From assembly GCA_041661365.1 (NCBI GenBank), contig JBAZUN010000463.1, positions 1-5,000 on the forward strand: a stretch of DNA of 5,000 bases, given 5' to 3'. This document shows positions 1 to 5,000 of this stretch, piece by piece (the stretch's first letter is position 1; each line of letters opens with the position of its first letter). This DNA is from CAITNQ01 sp041661365 (GTDB lineage Bacteria > Latescibacterota > UBA2968 > UBA8231). The notes beneath the pieces are model-generated. The model did no database searches. It saw only the letters and a list, made by a program, of their open reading frames with translations, and was not told the origin of the DNA. Both the position numbers and the translations under genes were made by a program.

Positions 1-1
1 G

Positions 2-691
2 GTGTCGAGCCGGTGCCGGCGGCCGGGTACCAGCCTGGTCACCTTGCTCCTCCTCTGGACCGTGCTGGTCTTCCTGGTCCCCAACACCACGGCCGGCGTG
101 GTCAGCGCCGTGCATCCACCGCAGGGCCCGAGTCAGGCAGAATGGGAGGTGGCGACCGAGGATAACTGGGTACGTCACGGGGTCCGGAATCTCAACATGA
201 ACGAGCTGACTGGTCACGCCCCGTACGCGCCGGTCAAGCAGGTAGCTGACTTCACCGCCGACTGGCTGGACATCGACCGGCGGTTTGCGGAGGGCCGGCA
301 CCGCGCCGCCCTCGAACCAGTGGCCACCGGCGCCACCATCGGCCGCCTCGCGCCGTACGGTGCTCTCCAGGCCGCGCTCGAGTCCCTGGCCGATACCGGG
401 CTGCCGCGGCATCTGCGCTTCTTACAGGCAGCACGACAGTACGAGCAGACCTTCCGCGACTTCATCCAGGCCCAGGACGCGGCCGATCCCGACAGCTACC
501 ACCTGATGGGGGTCACCGCCGGCATGTCGCACCGGCCGGTGCCGCCCGAGACCATCCCCGTCTTCCACGAGGACCTGTCGGCCCGGGCCAGCATCACCGA
601 CGCCCTGCCCGACCTACTGTTATTGGCCCTGTTCGCGGTGGCCGCCTTCCTGGGGGCGCACCTGGCCTTCCTGCGCAGTCGCGTTGCGTGA
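2..691 (+). CDS. ABC-2 type transporter permease, DUF3526-like (C-terminal part, 5' end outside window)
   Basis: The frame is open from the left edge, so the GTG at position 2 is probably internal and the true N-terminus lies upstream. Seen directly: a hydrophobic segment at about residues 11-30 (SLVTLLLLWTVLVFLVPN), a long hydrophilic stretch at about 35-200, and a last hydrophobic helix at about 202-224 (ALPDLLLLALFAVAAFLGAH) followed by a short basic tail. This is how ABC-2 permeases of the DUF3526 type end: a helix ending in VPN, a large loop with a segment like RLAPYGALQAALESLADTG followed by a basic, aromatic RHLRFLQAARQYEQTFRDF stretch, then a final helix. Such proteins are inner-membrane subunits that pair with a separate ATPase; the substrate cannot be read from this fragment. 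The ATPase gene, if present, would be upstream. The family call is by recognition, not by a database search. It could also be a diverged GldF-like permease. Confidence 0.72.
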   Translation: MSSRCRRPGTSLVTLLLLWTVLVFLVPNTTAGVVSAVHPPQGPSQAEWEVATEDNWVRHGVRNLNMNELTGHAPYAPVKQVADFTADWLDIDRRFAEGRHRAALEPVATGATIGRLAPYGALQAALESLADTGLPRHLRFLQAARQYEQTFRDFIQAQDAADPDSYHLMGVTAGMSHRPVPPETIPVFHEDLSARASITDALPDLLLLALFAVAAFLGAHLAFLRSRVA

Positions 692-803
692 GGGCACAGG
701 TGAGGCCGCCTGGTCTTGGCTATATTCGCTCGTGGAAACAGGCTCCCCATAGCCCCGCACCTTCGGTACGCGCTGCCCGTCATCGGGGGCACCGCCCTGA
801 ACC

Positions 804-807
804 AGGA
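804..807 (+). promoter_or_regulatory. Shine-Dalgarno-like AGGA before the upstream ORF
   Basis: AGGA lies 8 nt before the ATG at 816, an ideal spacing. It is the best ribosome-binding site in the 692-880 leader for any start near the kinase. The kinase GTG at 881 has only an AAGG directly abutting it, which is too close to work normally. Confidence 0.35.
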
Positions 808-815
808 TTCAGTCC

Positions 816-884
816 ATGAGCCGCCAGACGCCGTGCAGACGACGGGACTTCATCCGCCGCTTCCTGATAGGCTCCCAAGGGTGA
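816..884 (+). CDS. Possible 22-codon upstream ORF / leader peptide coupled to the kinase gene
   Basis: ATG at 816 opens 22 codons ending in TGA at 882-884. That stop overlaps the GTG at 881-883 in a GTGA arrangement typical of translational coupling. An AGGA ribosome site sits 8 nt upstream. The peptide is very basic and contains RRRDFIRRFLIGS, which resembles a twin-arginine signal start, but it stops right after it. Codon use includes AGA, CGA and ATA, unlike the neighbouring genes. It may be translated only to deliver ribosomes to the kinase start, or it may be chance. No function can be assigned. A kinase start at TTG 716 would make this an out-of-frame internal ORF. Confidence 0.3.
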   Translation: MSRQTPCRRRDFIRRFLIGSQG

Positions 885-2137
885 CCCCGCTCTGGCGGGC
901 ACTGACCGCACGGTTCACCGGAGCGCGGCCCGGCCCGGTCGACGTGGACCGGGCGATCCACGAGCTGAGCCAGGCGCTGAACCTGATCGCCGACGTCGAG
1001 CCGCTGGTCAACACCGAGCTGGGCCAGCTCCACCAGGTGCTCGACGCCGACCGACTGGTCCTGCTGGTCGGCGAGGACGAGGACGGTCCGTACCGGGTGC
1101 TGGGTCAGCGGGGGCATAGGGCTGAGGATCTGGCCGACCTGCGCCTGGACCGCGGCTCTCACCTGGCGGGCTGGTTGCGGACCAACGGATGTCCTTTGAT
1201 CCTGAGCCAGCACCAGGGCGCCGTGGCCTACCTTGGACAGGAAGAGCAGGCCCTGTTGGAGCGGCTGCGGGCGGACGTGGTGGTCCCGTTGACCGCGGCC
1301 AATCAACTGGTCGGGCTGCTGCTGGCCGGCCGCGCATCCCCCTGGCAGTCGGCCGATCTGGACCTGTTCGCGCGGCTGGGACCGCGTCTGGGCCTGGCCC
1401 TGCAGAACGCCCTGCTGCTGCGCCAGAGCCGGCTGCGGCTACGGCGGCTCTACCGCACCGAGCGCCTTGCCACCGTCGGGCAGTTGGCCGCTGGCGCCGC
1501 GCACGAGATCCGCAATCCGCTGACCGGCATCCGCAGCACCATCCAATACCGGCGCCGCGACTACGAGGGGAACGCGGACAAGCAGGAGTTGGTCGACGAG
1601 CTGATCGCGGAGGTCGACCGGATCGACCAGATCATCGCCGGTCTCCTCTCCTTTGCCCGGCCCAGCGACCCAAGTCTGGAGCCGGTCGATCTGGCCGAGT
1701 TACTACGACAGGCGGCTCATCTGGTGGCGACCAGCGCACGCAAGGCCCAGGTGACCATTATCCTGGATCTGCCGGAGTTGCCCTGCCTGGTCAAGGCCGA
1801 TCCTGCCCAGCTCAAGCAGGTCTTCCTCAACCTGTACCTCAACGCCATCCAGGCCATGCGCGAGGGCGGCATCCTCGAGGTGCGGTTGACCGAGGCCGCG
1901 ACCGGATTCCAGATCGAGGTGCGCGATACCGGCATCGGCATCCCGGCCGAGCACCTGGACAAGGTGTTTGATCCGTTCTACACCACCAAGGAGGAGGGTA
2001 CCGGGCTGGGGCTGGCCATCTGCTACGGGATCATCGCCCGACACGGCGGTCAGATCGACCTGGCCAGTCCGTCGGGCCAGGGTACCTGCGTGACCGTGCG
2101 ATTGGGCTGCGAGGCAGCCGCGGGGATACGGCCATGA
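881..2137 (+). CDS. Soluble GAF-domain sensor histidine kinase (NtrB/AtoS/ZraS-like)
   Basis: With a GTG start at 881 the protein has 418 residues. A GAF-like sensor domain spans about residues 26-178. A basic helical linker (about 178-200) leads to a HisKA domain with the H-box AAHEIRNPLTG, so His208 is the predicted phosphorylation site. The HATPase_c domain (about 305-407) has the N-box NLYLNAIQA (Asn321), G1 DTGIGIP (349-355), F-box FDPFYTT (363-369) and G2 GTGLGL (373-378). All catalytic boxes are intact. There is no membrane segment or signal peptide, so it should sense a cytosolic ligand or redox state through the GAF domain. It overlaps the following regulator gene by ATGA, marking a cognate pair. 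Start choice: an in-frame TTG at 716 with AGGTGAGG 10 nt upstream would add 55 residues. That stretch has about one third A/T-ending codons (ATA, GGA, CTT, CCA), unlike the rest, so I prefer 881. GTG 833 is also possible. Confidence 0.93.
   Translation: MTPLWRALTARFTGARPGPVDVDRAIHELSQALNLIADVEPLVNTELGQLHQVLDADRLVLLVGEDEDGPYRVLGQRGHRAEDLADLRLDRGSHLAGWLRTNGCPLILSQHQGAVAYLGQEEQALLERLRADVVVPLTAANQLVGLLLAGRASPWQSADLDLFARLGPRLGLALQNALLLRQSRLRLRRLYRTERLATVGQLAAGAAHEIRNPLTGIRSTIQYRRRDYEGNADKQELVDELIAEVDRIDQIIAGLLSFARPSDPSLEPVDLAELLRQAAHLVATSARKAQVTIILDLPELPCLVKADPAQLKQVFLNLYLNAIQAMREGGILEVRLTEAATGFQIEVRDTGIGIPAEHLDKVFDPFYTTKEEGTGLGLAICYGIIARHGGQIDLASPSGQGTCVTVRLGCEAAAGIRP
2122..2126 (+). promoter_or_regulatory. 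GGGGA ribosome-binding site of the response regulator gene
   Basis: A GGGGA purine run lies inside the end of the kinase gene, 7 nt before the ATG at 2134. Together with the ATGA overlap it supports ATG 2134 as the start and coupled translation of kinase and regulator. Confidence 0.4.
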
Positions 2138-3480
2138 GGGTCCTGGTCGTCGACGACGAGAAGCAGATCCGGCTGGTCCTGCGTCGGCTGCTGGCCGATG
2201 AGGGGTACGAGGTTGAGGCGGTAGTCTCGGCTGAAGAGGCGTTGCGTCAGGCCCAGGCTCGGCCTCCGGACCTGGTGTTGATGGACCTGTCCCTGCCGGG
2301 GATGGATGGGATCGCGGCCATGGAGGCCCTTCGTGCCGCGGGGCTGGACGCCCAGGTCATCGTGATGACCGCGTACGGTCGGGTCGAGTCCGCGGTGCGG
2401 GCGATGAAGCTGGGCGCGTACCACTACCTCGAGAAGCCGTTCGACAACGACGAGCTGCTCAACCTGGTGGCCCGGGCCCTGGAGCAGCGCCGGCTGACCC
2501 GTCAGGTCACGGTGCTGCAGACGCAGCTCGACCAGCAGTACTCCCTGGAGAACATGGTCGGCGTCAGCGGCGCCATGCAGGCGGTCTTCACCCAGGTGAC
2601 CCGGGTGGCTGCCAGCGAGGTCACGGTGCTGGTCGAAGGCGAGAGCGGTACTGGCAAGGAGCTGATCGTCCGCGCCCTTCACCGCCTGGGTTCCCGCCGC
2701 GACGGCCCCTTCGTGGCCCTCAATTGCGCGGCCTTACCCGCTCATCTGATCGAGAACGAGCTGTTCGGCCACGAGCCGGGCGCCTTCACCGACGCCCGCG
2801 AGCGTCACCTGGGCAAGTTCGAGCAGGCCCAGCGCGGTACCCTCTTCCTGGACGAGATCGGCGAGCTGCCGCCGGAGGCCCAGGGCAAGCTGCTGCGGGT
2901 GATCCAGGAGCGCGAGATCACCCGCATCGGCGGTCGGGATAACGTCCCGGTCGACGTCCGTCTGGTGGCGGCGACCAATCGAGAGCTGGACCGCCTGGTG
3001 CGCGACGGGGCTTTCCGGCAGGACCTGTACTACCGGCTTAACGTGGTCGCCATTCGCCTGCCGCCTCTGCGCGAGCGGCCCGAGGACCTGCCGGTGCTGG
3101 TCGACCACTTCCTGGCGCGGATCAACCAACGGACTGAGCACCGGGTAGAGGGCGTGGCCGAAGCCGCGATGGCACTGTTCCGGCAGTACGACTGGCCCGG
3201 CAACGTGCGCGAGCTGGAGAACGTGCTGGAGGGGGCCGCGGTGATGTGCCGCGGGACCATGGTCGGTCCCGAGGACCTGCCCCTGCGGCTGCAGAGCCGG
3301 GTCGGGACCGCGTTGCCGGCTGGCGATGCGACCCTGGCTCAGGCCGTGGCCGCGGTGGAGCGCCGGATCATCGCCGAGGCCCTGGCCCTCGAAGGCCATA
3401 ACCGCACCCGCACCGCGGCCCGTCTCGGGGTCACCCGAAAAACGCTGCTCGCCAAGATCGCCGCGTACGGGCTGGAGTGA
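2134..3480 (+). CDS. Sigma54-dependent response regulator, NtrC family (REC-AAA+-Fis HTH)
   Basis: A 448-residue protein of the usual length for the family. The receiver domain (about 1-118) has the acidic pair Asp7/Asp8, phosphoacceptor Asp51 in LVLMDLSLPGMDG, Thr79 and Lys101. A helical linker (about 118-138) precedes the AAA+ domain (about 141-374): Walker A GESGTGKE (169-176), sigma54-contact loop GAFTDA (216-221), Walker B TLFLDEIGE (236-244), sensor I AATN (279-282), arginine-finger candidates Arg295 and Arg301 in GAFRQDLYYRLN, and sensor II WPGNVRE (354-360). A Fis-type helix-turn-helix closes the protein (about 422-446, NRTRTAARLGVTRKTLLAKI). By family knowledge, phosphorylation by the upstream kinase drives assembly of a hexamer that hydrolyses ATP to open sigma54-RNA polymerase complexes at distant promoters. 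It is the last gene of its operon. The odd point is Asp instead of Gly at position 220 of the loop. Target genes are unknown. Confidence 0.96.
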   Translation: MRVLVVDDEKQIRLVLRRLLADEGYEVEAVVSAEEALRQAQARPPDLVLMDLSLPGMDGIAAMEALRAAGLDAQVIVMTAYGRVESAVRAMKLGAYHYLEKPFDNDELLNLVARALEQRRLTRQVTVLQTQLDQQYSLENMVGVSGAMQAVFTQVTRVAASEVTVLVEGESGTGKELIVRALHRLGSRRDGPFVALNCAALPAHLIENELFGHEPGAFTDARERHLGKFEQAQRGTLFLDEIGELPPEAQGKLLRVIQEREITRIGGRDNVPVDVRLVAATNRELDRLVRDGAFRQDLYYRLNVVAIRLPPLRERPEDLPVLVDHFLARINQRTEHRVEGVAEAAMALFRQYDWPGNVRELENVLEGAAVMCRGTMVGPEDLPLRLQSRVGTALPAGDATLAQAVAAVERRIIAEALALEGHNRTRTAARLGVTRKTLLAKIAAYGLE

Positions 3481-3553
3481 TCGGCGGCTAATCCGGTTGC
3501 AGCCGGGCGTGGTACCCCCTCGACAAAGCGGACGCTCCCAGGCAATGCCCGGG
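3481..3553. other. Spacer between regulator stop and the palindromic element
   Basis: A 73-nt stretch after the regulator stop. I see only minor dyads (CCGG-TTGCAG-CCGG near 3492-3505 and GGC-AAT-GCC near 3541-3549), none followed by a T tract. No gene or promoter is recognisable. Confidence 0.4.
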
Positions 3554-3573
3554 CTAGCAGCCCGGTGAAAAAG
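3554..3573 (+). repeat. Left terminal inverted repeat (20 bp)
   Basis: CTAGCAGCCCGGTGAAAAAG is an exact reverse complement of 3706-3725. Beyond it one mismatch (3553/3726) is followed by three more pairing bases (3550-3552 with 3727-3729), so the arm may be 24 nt with one mismatch. Confidence 0.9.
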
Positions 3574-3589
3574 TCGCTTTGTCTGGCGA
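3568..3589 (-). terminator. Weak terminator-like hairpin for the minus-strand gene
   Basis: Read on the minus strand: TCGC, loop CAGACAAA, GCGA, one C, then five T (3572-3568). The stem is just 4 bp, but it mirrors the plus-strand terminator at the other end of the element. With it, the element can end transcripts arriving from either convergent gene. Confidence 0.3.
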
Positions 3590-3599
3590 GGCCGAGGGA

Positions 3600-3682
3600 T
3601 GACGGGGCCTGGCTAGGCGCGCGAGCGACAGCGCATCGAGGGAAGATGCGCAGAGTAAGCGGAACGACGCCAGGGCCCGTCA
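3600..3682. repeat. Inner inverted repeat pair nested in the element
   Basis: TGACGGGGCCTGGC at 3600-3613 pairs with GCCAGGGCCCGTCA at 3669-3682, with a single G/G mismatch. The 55 nt between them hold the central hairpin. Being concentric with the outer arms, it allows one long imperfect stem or cruciform across the whole element. Confidence 0.75.
3631..3651. repeat. Central hairpin of the element
   Basis: GCGCATC (3631-3637) and GATGCGC (3645-3651) form a perfect 7-bp stem with loop GAGGGAA. It lies at the apex of the nested structure. There is no T tract after it, so it is structural rather than a terminator by itself. Confidence 0.7.
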
Positions 3683-3693
3683 GCACCGGCCGT

Positions 3694-3711
3694 AGCCCGA
3701 ATGGGCTTTTT
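3694..3711 (+). terminator. Intrinsic terminator for the kinase-regulator operon
   Basis: AGCCC (3694-3698), loop GAAT, GGGCT (3703-3707), then a T run to 3711: a compact stem directly followed by T residues, the classic plus-strand layout. It is embedded in the right end of the palindromic element, 214 nt after the regulator stop. The stem is only 5 bp, so efficiency is uncertain, though the larger palindrome would reinforce it. Confidence 0.55.
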
Positions 3712-3725
3712 CACCGGGCTGCTAG
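3706..3725 (-). repeat. Right terminal inverted repeat (20 bp), containing the stop codon of the minus-strand gene
   Basis: This is the exact complement of the left arm. Its last bases, CTAG, supply the TAG stop (3722-3724 read on the minus strand) of the GATase-like gene, so the reading frame ends just as it enters the element. Confidence 0.9.
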
Positions 3726-4999
3726 GCCGAGGCCCTCGGGGCGATGGCGCCGCTGGCGCTGGAGAGGAGGATGGTCCAGCCGTAGTGGGCGGCCCGGGCG
3801 TCCCGGGCATAAGCGATCTGGCCGATCCGCCATCGCGCCGCGCGAGGGCGGCCGTCCTGATCGAGGACCGCGTCGAGCTGGAAGACCAGGTGCACCTGCT
3901 CGAGCTGACCGGCCACGGCCAGGGCCTCGGGATTCCGGCTGACCGCGGCCCAGGGCAGGTCCTGTCCGCAGACGCGGCCGATCGCGTGCAGGTCAGCGCC
4001 CTGGTGGCTCTGCCGGGTGCGGACCGACAGCTCGAGGTCGACCTCGGCGCCCGGGTCGTCGCTGTCCAGCCTCAGCCAGCGGAGCGGTACCGTGGCCCGG
4101 TTTGCGTCGGCCAGGGCCGCGATCTCGACCGGGACCGCCTGCCATACCTCGGCGCCGGCATCCTTCCTCTCTTCCTGATCCCAGTAGAGATGGCGGTAGT
4201 GGTGGTCGACCATCCAGGTGGCCTGGGGCCGCAGGTTCCTCAGGGCCTCCTCGGTCAGGCTCTGGGTGCTGGGGCAGCCGCTCAGGTGGCCGTAGCGCCG
4301 CAGGTCCCATCGATCGGCAGCGCCGTCGCCCCAGGTCGGACAGAGCAGGGGGAAGAGTCGGCCCAGGAAGGCGGCGTTGTCGAACCCGGGGAAGCAGAGC
4401 AGTCCATTGCTGATCAGGCCGGTGTCCCCCATCACCGCGAGCCGTCCTGAGCCGACCTTGCCGGTGAAGCCGTAGATCATCCCCTGATAGGTCAGCAGCG
4501 GCTCGAACCCCGACGGCAGCCGGTCGCCGAGGACCCGTCCCCCTTGACCGTACCCGACGGTAAACCCTTCGAGCCCCGGGTCGCCCCCGGAGCGGGCCGG
4601 CTCGATCCGGTCGTCGGAGGACATGTAGTTGGGGTCCCAGCGGATGCCGAGCCGATCGAAGAGGAGGCTGACCCGCTCCAGGTCGAAGTTCTCCTCCCAG
4701 AAGTCCGGCCGCGAGAGGAAGGAGTTGACCATCAGCAGGACCCCGCCACCGCGGTCGAGGAAGGCCAGGATGGCGTCGACGTCCTCAGGGGTCCAGCGGT
4801 AGGGGGAGGCACCCTCGTAGAGCGGGTAGTCCGGGTTGACCGCCAGCAGGAGGTCGGCGTCGAAGAGGGAGGCCGGGCTCAGCGGCTCGTTGAGGAGGCG
4901 CAGCTCGTGCTCGACCGCCAGGTCGGCCTCCAGCATGGCCAGGCCGTTGGGGTGGTACACGTCCCCGGGGGTGTACCGGCCGTGGTTGGCCACGTACCC
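3722..4999 (-). CDS. DUF4350/GldG-like protein with class I GATase-like domain (N-terminus outside window)
   Basis: The frame is open through the right edge, so the GTG at 4993-4991 is probably internal; at least 425 residues are present. Numbering from that GTG: residues about 10-93 look like the Rossmann-type GATase fold used in DUF4350/GldG- and ThuA-like proteins. LFDADLLLAVNPDYP (43-57) precedes TPEDVDAILAFLDRGGGVLLMVNSFLS (68-94), a helix-then-glycine-strand pattern. A second family-like block is GSGRLAVMGDTGLISNGLL (181-199) followed by DNAAFLGRLFPLL, similar to the GDSGLFSN-type end of this domain. No catalytic Cys-His-Glu triad is evident, so a non-enzymatic role is likely. Residues about 225-423 are unrecognised. 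They include a His-rich MVDHHYRHLYW stretch (261-271) and beta-rich segments that may be a separate domain. It is convergent with the regulator gene, and its TAG stop lies in the arm of the repeat element. By family knowledge, relatives often accompany ABC-2 permeases. The specific role is unknown. Confidence 0.7.
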   Translation of the reverse strand, partial: GYVANHGRYTPGDVYHPNGLAMLEADLAVEHELRLLNEPLSPASLFDADLLLAVNPDYPLYEGASPYRWTPEDVDAILAFLDRGGGVLLMVNSFLSRPDFWEENFDLERVSLLFDRLGIRWDPNYMSSDDRIEPARSGGDPGLEGFTVGYGQGGRVLGDRLPSGFEPLLTYQGMIYGFTGKVGSGRLAVMGDTGLISNGLLCFPGFDNAAFLGRLFPLLCPTWGDGAADRWDLRRYGHLSGCPSTQSLTEEALRNLRPQATWMVDHHYRHLYWDQEERKDAGAEVWQAVPVEIAALADANRATVPLRWLRLDSDDPGAEVDLELSVRTRQSHQGADLHAIGRVCGQDLPWAAVSRNPEALAVAGQLEQVHLVFQLDAVLDQDGRPRAARWRIGQIAYARDARAAHYGWTILLSSASGAIAPRASA

Positions 5000-5000
5000 G

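Larger units (their letters stand above)
3554..3725. mobile_element. 172-bp MITE-like / REP-like nested palindromic element
   Basis: Seen directly: perfect 20-bp terminal inverted repeats, CTAGCAGCCCGGTGAAAAAG at 3554-3573 and its complement at 3706-3725. Inside them lies a second inverted pair (3600-3613 with 3669-3682, 13 of 14 matches), and at the centre a 7-bp hairpin (3631-3651). No open frame inside looks real, so the unit is non-autonomous. Both ends carry CTAG, which could be a 4-bp target duplication or simply part of the arms. It sits between two convergent genes, where insertion is tolerated, and the T5 tracts of both arms face outward, so it probably also stops transcription from both sides. 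The general shape and the AGCCCG(G/T)TGAAAAAG end resemble intergenic repeats I recall from several high-GC bacterial genomes, but I cannot name a family or a parent transposase. Alternatives are a large bidirectional terminator or a structured RNA. Confidence 0.6.

Noticed and set aside
721..726. TATATT as a sigma70 -10 box
   Set aside because: It is A/T-rich for this genome, but no -35-like hexamer lies 16-18 nt upstream (the sequence there is AGGTGA-like).
716..730. Possible sigma54 promoter TTGGCTATATTCGCT before the kinase gene
   Set aside because: GG and GC are separated by 8 nt, not the required 10, and the -24 box lacks the rest of the consensus. No other GG-N10-GC pair in the leader was convincing.
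775..791. Hairpin CCCG-TCAT-CGGG as a terminator of the permease gene
   Set aside because: The stem is only 4 bp (slightly more with bulges) and no T tract follows.
2050..2682. 210-codon minus-strand frame opposite the regulator
   Set aside because: It is antisense to the receiver and AAA+ domains, whose motifs are unambiguous. It is His/Gln/Leu-rich shadow sequence.
3554..3725. CRISPR array or tRNA-like element in the intergenic gap
   Set aside because: There are no direct repeats with regular spacers and no cloverleaf or T-loop signature; the symmetry is purely inverted and nested.
3565..3942. Open frame on plus strand across the repeat element
   Set aside because: It runs through the palindrome and antisense to the GATase-like gene, giving an Arg/Gly/Pro-rich translation typical of a shadow frame in high-GC DNA.
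3701..4450. 249-codon plus-strand open frame opposite the GATase-like gene
   Set aside because: It has no recognisable domain; it is the complement of a minus-strand frame that shows clear family-like blocks and continues beyond the window edge.

Overview
The window is high-GC bacterial DNA with tightly packed genes and strong G/C preference at third codon positions. It carries the end of an ABC-2 type permease, a bacterial enhancer-binding regulator with its histidine kinase, and a GATase-like (DUF4350/GldG-like) protein. That mix is compatible with Acidobacteriota, Planctomycetota, Deltaproteobacteria-type lineages or related candidate phyla. Nothing here fixes the phylum, and no rRNA or tRNA is present.

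Layout. (1) Positions 2-691, plus strand: the C-terminal part of an ABC-2/DUF3526-like permease, cut by the left edge. (2) Positions 692-880: a short leader region. It contains a possible 22-codon upstream ORF (816-884) with a well-placed AGGA ribosome site. Its stop overlaps the preferred GTG start of the next gene (GTGA). (3) Positions 881-2137: a soluble GAF-HisKA-HATPase histidine kinase of the NtrB/AtoS/ZraS type. (4) Positions 2134-3480, overlapping the kinase by ATGA: an NtrC-type response regulator with REC, AAA+ and Fis-type HTH domains. Its sigma54-contact loop reads GAFTDA instead of GAFTGA. (5) Positions 3481-3721: the gap between convergent genes, mostly filled by a 172-bp nested inverted-repeat element (3554-3725). 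It has 20-bp perfect arms ending in CTAG, an inner 14-bp arm pair, a central 7-bp hairpin, and T5 tracts pointing outward. It looks like a MITE-type or REP-like non-autonomous element that doubles as a bidirectional terminator. (6) Positions 3722-4999, minus strand: a large DUF4350/GATase-like protein, cut by the right edge, whose TAG stop lies inside the arm of the repeat element.

The kinase and regulator almost certainly form one two-component pair: a cytosolic signal reaches the GAF domain, His208 is phosphorylated, Asp51 of the regulator receives the phosphate, and sigma54-dependent promoters are activated. I found no convincing sigma54 promoter inside the window, so the targets are probably elsewhere. 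The flanking permease and GATase-like genes belong to families that often occur together in GldFG-like ABC modules, but here they lie on opposite strands and any functional link is inference. The most unusual item is the nested palindromic element at 3554-3725.
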